From Rhizobium sp. P40RR-XXII (GTDB lineage: Bacteria; Pseudomonadota; Alphaproteobacteria; Rhizobiales; Rhizobiaceae): DNA of 64,000 nt. Below are positions 10,102 through 17,892 of the stretch, in pieces (the stretch's first letter is position 1; every line of letters starts with the position of its first letter). The position numbers and the translations under genes were made by a program. The DNA lies in assembly GCF_012641405.1 (NCBI RefSeq), contig NZ_JABAII010000002.1, positions 577,013 through 641,012 on the forward strand. The letters are read 5' to 3'. A model generated the notes under the pieces. That model was given only the letters and a program-made list of their open reading frames with translations. It had not been told where the DNA came from and ran no database searches.

Positions 10102-10127
10102 AAAAAACAGGCGCCCGAAGACGCCTG
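10102..10127 (-). terminator. Terminator of the pcm-family gene
   Basis: Reverse-strand arms CAGGCG and CGCCTG around a TCTTCGGG-type loop, followed by six T. Lies 33 bp after the stop at 10160. Confidence 0.6.
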
Positions 10128-10159
10128 TCGCAAGCTGGATCATCAGGCCGTTCGGAAAA

Positions 10160-10828
10160 TCAGAATACGAATTCCCTGGCCTTGGCGAAGCCCGGCAGCG
10201 GCTTGATCGATGCGTTGAAAAAAACGTTTTCCGAGAAGACGCCGCGTTCGCGCATGAAAACGGTTGCGCGGGCGGCGTGGCCATAGCCGATGACCGTGAT
10301 CAGGCGGCCGTCTTCACCGAGCTGATCGAGCAGTCCCTGCGGCAGTTGCTCGATCGAGCCATCGATGAAAATGACGTCGTAGGGAGCGTTGCCGGCATGG
10401 CCCTTTTCGAGATCGCCGGTGACGACCGTGACATTATCATAGCCAAGCGCGGCGATATTGGCCTGGGCCTGGGCGGCAAGTTCCTCGTCGCTTTCGAGGG
10501 CTATGACCTTCTCGGCAAGAAGCGACAGGATGGCGGATACATATCCGGTGCCGCAACCGACATCGAGAGCCTTGCCCTCTTTGGTGATGACGCCAAGCTG
10601 CAGAAGCTTCGCCAGCGGCGATGCCTCCATAAGGAAGCGGGCCGGCTTGCCGGCAGCAGCGGCGGCGATTTCGATGTCGTTGTCGATATATGCCAGGACC
10701 TTCGACTTCTCCGGCACGAAATTTTCGCGCGGTACCGTCAAAAAGGCATTCAACACGGAATGGGAAGTGACGTCCGTCGTCCGGATCTGGTTCTCGACCA
10801 TCTTCACGCGCGCTGCTTCGAAATCCAT
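10160..10828 (-). CDS. pcm: Protein-L-isoaspartate O-methyltransferase family protein
   Basis: 222 aa. The SAM-binding core is visible: LDVGCGTGYVSAILS (motif I, near residue 90), then EELAAQAQANI and GHAGNAPYDVIFIDGSIEQLP. The N-terminal block MVENQIRTTDVTSHSVLNAF and VPRENFVPE match Pcm relatives in alphaproteobacteria. True Pcm repairs isoaspartyl residues; alphaproteobacterial members of this length may have other substrates, so exact specificity is inferred. The ATG at 10828 follows a GAGGATAAG ribosome site. Confidence 0.8.
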   Translation of the reverse strand: MDFEAARVKMVENQIRTTDVTSHSVLNAFLTVPRENFVPEKSKVLAYIDNDIEIAAAAAGKPARFLMEASPLAKLLQLGVITKEGKALDVGCGTGYVSAILSLLAEKVIALESDEELAAQAQANIAALGYDNVTVVTGDLEKGHAGNAPYDVIFIDGSIEQLPQGLLDQLGEDGRLITVIGYGHAARATVFMRERGVFSENVFFNASIKPLPGFAKAREFVF

Positions 10829-11188
10829 CTTATCCTCTTGCGCCCTTCATGCCCGAACGGGCCGGCTCTACTTTCTGTTACGCGTGTCTTAATCGCCTCA
10901 CGTCACGCTTTCAAGGCATTGCGGCCACCGGGGCGGAGATTCATGGCCAGGCGTCGCCCGCGCACAACAATCGGCGCCCTGAAATGCACATCCGAGCCTC
11001 TCGACGCACCCCTCGCCAGTGGCATCGCACAATTCCCCTCGCCTCAAATCGGAACATCCGTTAGCAAAATGTTAACTTGACAGGACCACGCTTCGTGACG
11101 TGGAACCGCCCGAGTGTGGTCACAGATCAACCTTCCGACCCGAATATCCCTCCGGGTTAAGACTAAATTTGAATAGAAGGTGGCTGGG
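10829..11188. other. Divergent region upstream of the pcm-family gene
   Basis: About 360 bp holding the leftward pcm promoter. The open frames reading through it are shadows. I see no repeat or RNA gene. Confidence 0.35.
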
Positions 11189-11272
11189 ATGCCTGTCTCT
11201 CTCGTTCTTTTCGTTGCAACCTCGTTGCCACTTGTGGTCTTCCTGGCTGCCAGCCTTTCTTCCATGATGTAG
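11189..11272 (+). CDS. Possible 27-aa hydrophobic peptide
   Basis: ATG at 11189 to TAG at 11272 encodes a very hydrophobic peptide (MPVSLVLFVATSLPLVVFLA and onward) that would be a single membrane span. A GAAGG lies upstream. The stop is 8 bp before the next ATG at 11281, so it could be a leader or a small membrane protein. No family recognised. Confidence 0.3.
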   Translation: MPVSLVLFVATSLPLVVFLAASLSSMM

Positions 11273-11280
11273 GTTTCCGA

Positions 11281-11706
11281 ATGAGGCTTTCGCTCTCCGT
11301 CGCAGCGCTTCTCCTTCTCCTACCCCAGGTCGCGTTGAGCGAGGAAGCGCCGAAGGAGGCAACGCCCATCATCGGCCATCTCGTGACCGGCAAACAGCTC
11401 GACGAATGGTGCGAAGAAGATCGCACGCTTGCCTCGGTCTATATACAGGGCATCCTCGACGAAGCGCAGCGGACGAAAAACCTGACGATCCGCGCTACCA
11501 AGCAGACGCCGAAGAACTCGTCCCGCTACGAGCACTATCTCCAGCAGTTCGTCGGCGCCTTCTGCCTGCCGCCCGATCTCAGCAACGCAAAAGCAACGGC
11601 GATCGCCTGCAAATGGATGGCGGAACATTCATGGCAGCTCGAACGGCCTGCCAGCTCGCTGATTGCACGTTCCTACAAATTCGCCTTTCCATGCCTTGAG
11701 GAATAG
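11281..11706 (+). CDS. Rap1a/Tai-like secreted protein
   Basis: 141 aa. A Sec signal peptide (MRLSLSVAALLLLLPQVALS, cut near LSEEA) precedes a domain of about 100 residues with four cysteines (WCEE, FCLPP, ACKWM, FPCLEE) and a YIQGILDEA helix. This pattern resembles the Rap1a/Tai family, first known from type VI secretion immunity proteins but widespread as periplasmic proteins of unknown role in rhizobia. No effector gene is adjacent, so immunity is not implied. Confidence 0.55.
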   Translation: MRLSLSVAALLLLLPQVALSEEAPKEATPIIGHLVTGKQLDEWCEEDRTLASVYIQGILDEAQRTKNLTIRATKQTPKNSSRYEHYLQQFVGAFCLPPDLSNAKATAIACKWMAEHSWQLERPASSLIARSYKFAFPCLEE

Positions 11707-11967
11707 GCATCCCCGATGCCCGATGCGGCGGCTTCAAACTTCCGTATAAGCAATTGAGCCTTTGCGATCCTGTGGGCAACCAATGTCGCTGGTCGAGTGC
11801 GCTTTCAATTCTTGATTTTTTGCACGTCGCAATCGCAAAACCGCTGAACATTTTTGCGCGACATGCTCCAGTTGCACGGAATTATCCCGATCCCACCCCT
11901 GCACGCCAGCGCGTCGAACAATGCCCTTGCTCGGCCCACGCCGCGCCCGCGGCGCATGTCATTCCTG
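11707..11967. other. Intergenic region before the candidate sRNA
   Basis: 260 bp with no supported gene. It leads into the promoter at 11968. Confidence 0.35.
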
Positions 11968-11995
11968 TTGACAATTAGTAAGGCAAACTTATAAT
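11968..11995 (+). promoter_or_regulatory. Sigma-70-type promoter for a candidate sRNA
   Basis: TTGACA at 11968-11973 and TATAAT at 11990-11995 with a 16-bp spacer: both hexamers match the consensus exactly. Transcription would start near 12002. Confidence 0.7.
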
Positions 11996-12000
11996 TAGGA

Positions 12001-12078
12001 CGCTGAATTTGAGTGACCTCTAGTCCAGCAAAAGGCGGCCCAGTTTTTTCCCTAGACTGGACCGCTTTTGCTTTTTCC
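12001..12078 (+). ncRNA. Candidate small RNA (about 75 nt)
   Basis: A consensus promoter directly upstream and a strong terminator-like hairpin at 12027-12075 bracket a stretch with no ORF. The hairpin pairs AGCAAAAGGCGGCCCAGT (12027-12044) with ACTGGACCGCTTTTGCT (12056-12072), with one mismatch and one bulged base, and runs into TTTTT. The expected transcript is about 75 nt. I do not recognise it as a named rhizobial sRNA family. Confidence 0.6.
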
Positions 12079-12211
12079 GGACACGATATTCGCCACAACA
12101 CTGTGTCGCACTTCCCAAGGTTATCGCAGCCCGGTCTGCGACAATGCCATCTCCTCAGTAGCTTAAGCGTCATTTCAGTTTCGAATGCGACGCTGTGGCG
12201 GGGGAATATCT

Positions 12212-12352
12212 ATGGAATTACCGGGGTCACGGTGGTCGACGCTGAGGTCGTGCGAGCGCAAAAAGCTCGCTCGGCTGATGATGAAGATGTTGCTGCCGAT
12301 CTTCGGAGCTCTGACGCTGCTTGGCGTCACGTTGCTCGTCCTGTCTGTATGA
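12212..12352 (+). CDS. Small single-span membrane protein (46 aa)
   Basis: ATG at 12212 to TGA at 12352. The N-half is basic (WSTLRSCERKKLARLMMKM) and the C-half is one hydrophobic span (LLPIFGALTLLGVTLLVLSV). A GGGGG sits about 7 bp upstream of the ATG. Basic-then-hydrophobic topology is a common plan for real small membrane proteins. No family recognised. Confidence 0.45.
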   Translation: MELPGSRWSTLRSCERKKLARLMMKMLLPIFGALTLLGVTLLVLSV

Positions 12353-12465
12353 TCGGAACAGTTCGCCGCTAAACGCACTGCAATCCAAAACGCGGTCTGG
12401 ATACCTATGTCTGCCGAACGATCAGCAAATGGATCGCATCAGGTAGTTGAAAGGGTACGGCCCGA

Positions 12466-12493
12466 GGCCAAAGGCCAAAGGCCAAAGGCCAAA
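12466..12493. repeat. Four tandem copies of GGCCAAA
   Basis: A perfect heptanucleotide repeat (four units) in the intergenic region before tRNA-Cys. It lies outside any supported gene. Confidence 0.8.
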
Positions 12494-12564
12494 GCGGGAA
12501 CAAACTGCCGCATCCTCAAAAAAATCGCGCCGTTTCAATGGCTTATCGATACCGGGGGAAAGGA

Positions 12565-12638
12565 TGGAGGCCTCGCCCGGAATCGAACCGGGGTGCAAGG
12601 ATTTGCAGTCCTCTGCGTAACCACTCCGCCACGAGGCC
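12565..12638 (-). tRNA. tRNA-Cys (GCA)
   Basis: Reverse strand folds as a cloverleaf: acceptor GGCCTCG pairs with CGAGGCC, anticodon loop CTGCAAA gives anticodon GCA, T-arm contains GGTTCGATTCC, and an encoded CCA ends the 74-nt gene. Confidence 0.95.
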
Positions 12639-12801
12639 ATCCGAAAGCAATTTGCGTTGTGGTGGCGCGGATTTAGAATGATCCAAAGAAAACCGCAAGA
12701 GGCAATCTTTGAAAAATGTCCTCTTCGATTCCTAAAGTTGCGCCTTGCCGCGTAACCGACTTTAACCATCGCATTTCAAACAAGACCGGGAGACTTCCGA
12801 G

Positions 12802-13248
12802 ATGTTCCTGCTGCGACCAGCCAAACCCGACGATACCGCGCGCAACTATGAGATATGGCGGACATCCGTCGACGCCACCCATCATTTCCTCGATGCCTCG
12901 GACCGGGAAGCAATCGCGAGGATGGTGATGAAAGATTATCTGCCGAATGCGGAATTCATGGTTGCAGTGGACGATCACGACCTGCCGCACGGCTTTATGG
13001 GAGTGACCGGAAACCACATCGATTCGCTCTTCGTCCATGCCGACAGCAGAAGCATGGGCTTGGGACGCTTGCTTCTCGATGGCTTTCGCATGGGAAAAGA
13101 TGTCGTCACGGTCGATGTTAATGAGCAGAACTCTGCCGCGACGGGCTTCTACGAACGGCTTGGCTTTGTGGTAACGGGACGCGCGGAACGCGACGATCAG
13201 GGACGTCCCTACCCGATCCTTCATATGCGGTGGCAGAAACCGGCATAG
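12802..13248 (+). CDS. GNAT-family N-acetyltransferase
   Basis: 148 aa. Acetyl-CoA binding motif A is seen as LFVHADSRSMGLGRLLLDG near residues 75-93, followed by VDVNEQNSAATGFYERLGF (motif B) and a C-terminal strand YPILHMRW. The layout resembles YjaB-like acetyltransferases; the substrate is unknown. A GGGAG ribosome site lies before the ATG. It stands alone between tRNA-Cys and the porin. Confidence 0.85.
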   Translation: MFLLRPAKPDDTARNYEIWRTSVDATHHFLDASDREAIARMVMKDYLPNAEFMVAVDDHDLPHGFMGVTGNHIDSLFVHADSRSMGLGRLLLDGFRMGKDVVTVDVNEQNSAATGFYERLGFVVTGRAERDDQGRPYPILHMRWQKPA

Positions 13249-13926
13249 CCGGGTAGTCCAAGCCACTCTCTGGAAGCCCCATCCCGAGGCAACTTCACCG
13301 CCAGTCCATTCAGGCAGGTTATAGGTCCCTGCGGTAGATGCTAGACTCAGTACCACCGGTTCGGATGCCACCCCCGAACCGGACAGTGCCGCGTCCGACG
13401 AGACTACGCCCCCAGTAATGTCGTCGGACGCACCCGCAGCCGAGCCTGTTCAGGAAGCGCCCTTTCTCCGATTTCTTTCTTGGAGAATCATTTCGGCAAT
13501 CACGCCTCAAAGCCCCAATTTTGTAGAACGGCATAGTGGTCGGCCGGAGTTGGCGCGCGGGATGATCACCATCATACGGCGGCAGCCTCTCCACTTCGCA
13601 TCTGCCGCCCGCATATTCCTTCGCCCGAACGCAACTCCAGCCCTTTTCACGCTCACGAGGCTGACCATGCGGACGAGATCAAAAGCGGCCGCAGTTGGTC
13701 CCCGATTAACGAATTGCGTCATTTTTGCAACAACCCTCACTTTCGATTAGCGCACATATAGTTCGCCACTCTTAGTATCTTGCCAAATCAGCGGGGCAGG
13801 TTCAGGAAATAGTTCGCGAAGCTTATTACTTCGCACCTACTGAATAGGGAACATGAACGGGATGGGTTGGGCACGTCGTTTTTCGGCGCGATATCTCATG
13901 CCCAATCAAGAAAGATTGGAGTTACT
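13249..13926. other. Long intergenic region upstream of the porin
   Basis: About 680 bp. The rightward frame from about 13330 to 13750 reads as Ala/Pro/Asp/Glu-rich protein at first (SDATPEPDSAASDE) but has a stop just upstream and no start with a ribosome site, so it may be the decayed tail of an old gene. The last 150 bp before 13927 is AT-rich and probably the porin promoter. The stretch around 13360-13388 holds an inverted pair CCGGTTCGG/CCGAACCGG. Confidence 0.4.
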
Positions 13927-15033
13927 ATGAACATCAAGAGCCTTCTTCTCGGCTCCGCTGCTGCGCTGGCAGCAGTTTCCGGTGCTCACGCGGCTGACGC
14001 TATTGTTGCCGCTGAGCCGGAGCCGCTCGAATACGTTCGCATCTGCGACGCTTACGGTGCCGGCTACTTCTTCATTCCGGGCACGGAAACCTGCCTCAAG
14101 ATCGGCGGCAAGGTGCGTACCGAAGGCGAGTGGTACAACGCTTATAACCGTGCCAGCCACCAGGGCACGCTCTGGCACACCCGCGCCGAGCTGAACGTCG
14201 ACACCGCGACCGACACCGAATACGGCCCGTTGAAGACCGAAACTATCGTTCGTTGGGACTGGAATGATGGCGGCTCCACCTCCACCAATCTGCTGTGGTC
14301 CTACATCAGCCTCGGCGGCTTCACCGTCGGTAAGAAGGACTCGGCCTACAACCTTTACATCGGTTACGCCGGCGACGTCATCAACGACGACGTGATCTAT
14401 GACGGCCCGTACGAACTCAACCAGCTAACTTACAACTATGACGCCGGCAACGGCTTCACGGCCGTGGTCTCGCTCGAAGACAGCAACTCGGCCTCGGACG
14501 GTGTCGCATCTTATGGCGCAAGCTGGTGGACGGACGACAAGTCCAATCACTACGCTCCTGATGTCGTCGCCGGCCTCGGTTACAAGGCTGGTGCCTGGGG
14601 CTTCAAGGTCGTCGGCGGTTACGACTCCATCGTCGAAGAAGGCGCCATCAAGGCTCGTATCGATGCCGACTTCGGTGCATTCACGGCCTTCTTGATGGGC
14701 GGCTGGAACACCGACGGCGACAAGCTCAACAAGTATGCCGGCACCAACCAGGACGTCTCCGCTTGCACGGCGCCGAACGGCACCGTCAATGCATCGAAGT
14801 GCGGCTGGGGTGACTGGGCTGTTTGGGGCGGCGTTGGCGTACCGTTCAACGACAAGCTGAAGTGGAATGTCCAGCTCGCCTACAGCGACTCGAAAATCTT
14901 CGAAGCCACCACCAACCTGAAGTTCAACCCGGTCAAGGATTTCCTGGTCGAGCCGGAAGTGACCTACGTTCACTACGACTATGCCAAGGACGACACCGTT
15001 TCCGGCATTCTTCGCTTCGAACGCAACTTCTAA
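13927..15033 (+). CDS. Rhizobiales-type porin (Omp2/RopA family)
   Basis: 368 aa from the ATG at 13927. Signal peptide MNIKSLLLGSAAALAAVSGA is cut after AHA. The mature start and the YFFIPGTETCLKIGGKVRTE block are characteristic of alphaproteobacterial porins, and the chain ends with RFERNF, a C-terminal Phe needed for barrel assembly. It forms trimeric general-diffusion channels in the outer membrane. Strong translation signals and a textbook terminator fit an abundant protein. An in-frame upstream start at 13867 is rejected because it precedes the signal peptide. Confidence 0.93.
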   Translation: MNIKSLLLGSAAALAAVSGAHAADAIVAAEPEPLEYVRICDAYGAGYFFIPGTETCLKIGGKVRTEGEWYNAYNRASHQGTLWHTRAELNVDTATDTEYGPLKTETIVRWDWNDGGSTSTNLLWSYISLGGFTVGKKDSAYNLYIGYAGDVINDDVIYDGPYELNQLTYNYDAGNGFTAVVSLEDSNSASDGVASYGASWWTDDKSNHYAPDVVAGLGYKAGAWGFKVVGGYDSIVEEGAIKARIDADFGAFTAFLMGGWNTDGDKLNKYAGTNQDVSACTAPNGTVNASKCGWGDWAVWGGVGVPFNDKLKWNVQLAYSDSKIFEATTNLKFNPVKDFLVEPEVTYVHYDYAKDDTVSGILRFERNF

Positions 15034-15067
15034 CCTGATCTGACTTGACCTCCGATCAGAGAAGGAA

Positions 15068-15100
15068 GGGGTCCGGCTTTCCCTGCCGGACCCCTTTTTT
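15068..15100 (+). terminator. Rho-independent terminator of the porin gene
   Basis: Perfect 10-bp arms GGGGTCCGGC and GCCGGACCCC around TTTCCCT, followed by six T. Confidence 0.9.
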
Positions 15101-15243
15101 GATGAGAACTCCTGGAATCACAGCACCATCCTGCGATCAGCGCGCGTGTCATAAGGTATCTCGATCAACCGGAGAGAGGAACCTTGTCACCACGATGGCG
15201 TTTACCGCTGAAAGGGACGTGGCTGAATATAGGAGTTATCGCC

Positions 15244-15555
15244 TTGAAACATCTCGCTTCAATCGCCTTGACCACCGCGCTTGCCGTGGGTTCCGTATTA
15301 TCGGCTGCCCTGCCCGCCGCGTCTGCCTCGCTTGGCGGCTCATCGACGGCTTCGAACGTCATTCTGGTGCAGGAACGCGGAACACGCAGATATCCAGATT
15401 ACGACCGTAGGCCTTATTGGCGCGACCGTGATCGTGATCACCGTCATTGGCGGGAGCGCCGCTGGGAGCGGCGTCATTGGGATGACAGATGGCGGGACGA
15501 CCGTCGCTATTATCGTCGGCACCATAGCGGTGTGATATTGGAGATTCGCCCCTGA
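15244..15555 (+). CDS. Small secreted Arg/Asp/Tyr-rich protein
   Basis: 103 aa from a TTG at 15244, chosen because AGGAG lies 9 bp upstream and it gives a clean signal peptide (MKHLASIALTTALAVGSVLS, cut near ASA). The mature part is packed with Arg, Asp, His, Trp and Tyr (RRPYWRDRDRDHRHWRERRW), a composition shared by small rhizobial envelope proteins of unknown role. An upstream TTG at 15184 also has a ribosome site. No domain recognised. Confidence 0.6.
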   Translation: MKHLASIALTTALAVGSVLSAALPAASASLGGSSTASNVILVQERGTRRYPDYDRRPYWRDRDRDHRHWRERRWERRHWDDRWRDDRRYYRRHHSGVILEIRP

Positions 15556-15771
15556 TATCCCAGCACCGGTAGCGACTATGGCGTCATGAGCGATTCTTCC
15601 GCGCCAAGCCGCACGGGCGGAGGTGAAAGCCTTTCGAACCACATTCAAAATAATACGGCCGCGCCTTAGATATCGGTAGCGGCCGACCTGTTTTAGAAGG
15701 AGCTTGCGCTGGTTTCGCCGCCTACCGCGCTCAGCGGGGGACGCGTAGCAGGCGGACTGATCGCTTGCGAT

Positions 15772-16191
15772 TCATCCAATCGCGGAACGGATGGGCAGGA
15801 GGCGTCGGAGGCGCTCGTCGCGAAGGTAAAGTCCGCCCCAGGCCATGACCCCGAGAAGCAAACTGATAAGTTGTGGTGGCGAGCCGATTTCTCCGAGGCG
15901 GAAATGCGTGCAGATCGCACCGCCAAGAAAGCCGGTCATCAGGATTGCCCCAAGGATTGCCGTGCGCGGAATGGCGTAAAGAACCACGCAGACGAGAATG
16001 ATCAGCCCTACCACCCAAGCCTGATTGGTCGAAAATCCGGTTGCGGTCATCTCGGCCGCGAGCGTGGCAGGCGAAAACAAGTTAACGGCGGCGTCGGCTG
16101 CAAAGACGAGAGTCACGATTACCGTTAACACCCATCCCGCCCATGAAATGCGGCGCGTAACCGGCTTGCCGACGACTGCATCCTCCACCAT
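15772..16191 (-). CDS. DoxX-like membrane protein
   Basis: 139 aa with four hydrophobic segments (around residues 18-35, 58-75, 80-97 and 110-127). The arrangement, including GFSTNQAWVVGLIILVC, AIPRTAILGAILMTGFLGG and a short C-terminal tail, fits the DoxX-like (DoxX_2) family of small inner-membrane proteins. Biochemical role is not established for most members. No operon partners. Confidence 0.75.
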   Translation of the reverse strand: MVEDAVVGKPVTRRISWAGWVLTVIVTLVFAADAAVNLFSPATLAAEMTATGFSTNQAWVVGLIILVCVVLYAIPRTAILGAILMTGFLGGAICTHFRLGEIGSPPQLISLLLGVMAWGGLYLRDERLRRLLPIRSAIG

Positions 16192-16499
16192 GTCGAGATC
16201 TCCCTATCCCCTAGCCGTCCCCATATGCCGGTCCGATGAGCGCCGCGATCCTGCCACGACTTGGAAACACTGACAATAACAATGGCTTGCCGGTGAAATA
16301 CGGGCAGCGAAATATGGATGAAGGCCAGAAGATCGAGAAATCGCCAATGCGAAGCATGTGCAATAAAACTGCCAAACTGCGCTGATACAGCTTCGTCCGT
16401 TAGAGGCTGGGCAAATCTATCGACACGAGACAATGGCCATCGGCCACCCAACGACAAGCTTGTCGTCGCTATCTCAGTGCTTGCACTTGTGGAAGAAAG
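16192..16499. other. Intergenic region between the DoxX-like gene and tRNA-Asn
   Basis: About 310 bp between two leftward genes. The open frames here read as shadows. No repeat or RNA signal seen. Confidence 0.35.
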
Positions 16500-16574
16500 T
16501 GGCTCCCCGGGCCGGATTCGAACCGGCGACCTGTCGATTAACAGTCGAATGCTCTACCGCTGAGCTACCAGGGA
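16500..16574 (-). tRNA. tRNA-Asn (GTT)
   Basis: Reverse strand: acceptor TCCCTGG pairs with CCGGGGA, D-arm TAGCTCAGCGGTAGAGCA, anticodon loop CTGTTAA gives GTT, T-loop GGTTCGAATCC, encoded CCA. 75 nt. Confidence 0.95.
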
Positions 16575-16690
16575 ATGCGCTTGGCGCGGTGTGAGTGGGC
16601 TTCTACAAATGCTTTCTCGATTTGCCAAGCGGTTTTTTCAAAAAAATCGAATTCTCTTGCATTATTTCCCCGCCTTACCATTTCCTGTGG

Positions 16691-17002
16691 ATGACCGACC
16701 AAAGCCAGACGACAGAAAATGCCGATCGAAATGGCCGGAAAACCCGCCGTTTCGGCATTGATCCCTCAACCCGCGAGCTTGTTTTCGGCTCCGTGAGAAT
16801 TCCCCTGCCCCGATCCCGCCTCGCCCGCCTGGGTGTGGGCGTTGCGCTCATCTTTGGCGGCCTGCTCGGCTTCCTGCCGGTACTCGGCTTCTGGATGCTG
16901 CCGCTGGGCTTCATCGTGCTCTCGCATGATATGCCTCTGGTTCGCCGCTGGCGGCGTCGCTTCGCCGTATGGTGGGCCAAGAAGCGCCGGCCGGCGAACT
17001 AG
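16691..17002 (+). CDS. Two-span membrane protein, uncharacterised
   Basis: 103 aa from the ATG at 16691. A charged N-terminus is followed by RIPLPRSRLARLGVGVALIF, two hydrophobic segments (LGVGVALIFGGLLGFLPVLG and FWMLPLGFIVLSHD) and a very basic tail (RRWRRRFAVWWAKKRR). It probably sits in the inner membrane with both ends cytoplasmic. I do not recognise a named family. It is convergent with the acetyltransferase gene, 4 bp apart. Confidence 0.65.
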   Translation: MTDQSQTTENADRNGRKTRRFGIDPSTRELVFGSVRIPLPRSRLARLGVGVALIFGGLLGFLPVLGFWMLPLGFIVLSHDMPLVRRWRRRFAVWWAKKRRPAN

Positions 17003-17006
17003 CCTT

Positions 17007-17564
17007 TCACCTTGCGCCGATCAAGCGGGCGGGATTGCCGACAACGGTCGCACCGGCTGCGACATCCCTGGTCACGACCGATCCCGCGCCGATGATTGCG
17101 CCATCGCCGATCGTCACGCCGCCGACAAGGATCGCACCGCCGCCTATCCAGACGCTGCTGCCGATGGTGACCGGCCGCGCAATTTCGATGCCCGCGCCGC
17201 GCAACTCGCGATCCTTATGGTGCTCGGCGCAATAGATATGGACGCCCGGCCCCAGCATGCTGCCATCGCCGATGCGAACGCTGCCGCTGTCGAGAATGGT
17301 GCAGCCGGCATTCATATAGACTCGACGCCCGAGCGAGATGTTGATGCCATAGGAGCAATGGAACGGGGCCTCGATGAAAACATTCTCGCCGACATCGGCA
17401 AAGAGTGCAGCCAAAGCCGGTCCGAGATTGCTGCGCTCGACCGGCGGCATCGTATTGTGCTGATGCACGGCTTCTCGGGCCTGCCAGCGCAAGCCGTCGA
17501 GTTCGGGATCGAAGCAGCAATACCATTCCCCCGCCGCCATCTTCTGTCGTTCGCTGAGATCCAT
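17007..17564 (-). CDS. Sugar O-acetyltransferase (maltose acetyltransferase/NodL type)
   Basis: 185 aa. The N-terminal Mac domain ([14 protein letters not shown]) is followed by a left-handed beta-helix of hexapeptide repeats ([51 protein letters not shown]). The catalytic His is in AEHHKD near residue 113. Members use acetyl-CoA to acetylate maltose, glucose, galactosides or Nod factors. No nod genes are near, so NodL is unlikely. Confidence 0.85.
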   Translation of the reverse strand: MDLSERQKMAAGEWYCCFDPELDGLRWQAREAVHQHNTMPPVERSNLGPALAALFADVGENVFIEAPFHCSYGINISLGRRVYMNAGCTILDSGSVRIGDGSMLGPGVHIYCAEHHKDRELRGAGIEIARPVTIGSSVWIGGGAILVGGVTIGDGAIIGAGSVVTRDVAAGATVVGNPARLIGAR

Positions 17565-17892
17565 CGATCCCTTCTCCCATGCTTTTCCGGATTCGTCCCG
17601 AAGCGATCATGCATCACCGTTCGGGCGGGCGGCAAGCAAGCCAACCTTTGGTTCACGACCAAGCAACAAGCTCAACGCGAACCATCCAATATTGCACGCC
17701 TTGATTAGCATTGACTCAAATACTTGATCGTTCAAAGATCGGCCCACCTGAAATCCCTGATTTTGGCCGAAAATGCCCGGCGATACGGGATTCTTGCTCT
17801 CAACAAACTGTCACACAGCTTGTCTATAACGCCGCTACCGCGGACTTGCGCAAGACCACCGGTTCCGAGCTTTCAAAAAGGAAATAGGGATT
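17565..17892. other. Region upstream of ugpB
   Basis: About 330 bp holding the leftward acetyltransferase promoter and the rightward ugpB promoter. A Pho-box-like site is listed separately. AAAAAGGAAATAGG before 17893 is the ugpB ribosome site. Confidence 0.45.
17808..17828 (+). promoter_or_regulatory. Pho-box-like site upstream of ugpB
   Basis: CTGTCACACAGCTTGTCTATA resembles two CTGTCAT-type half sites, but the second copy is imperfect and the offset is 12 rather than 11 bp. ugp genes are known PhoB targets in rhizobia, so the position fits. Confidence 0.4.

Noticed and set aside
12353..12564. Coding gene around the GGCCAAA repeat
   Set aside because: Open frames through the repeat lack starts with ribosome sites and no domain is seen.
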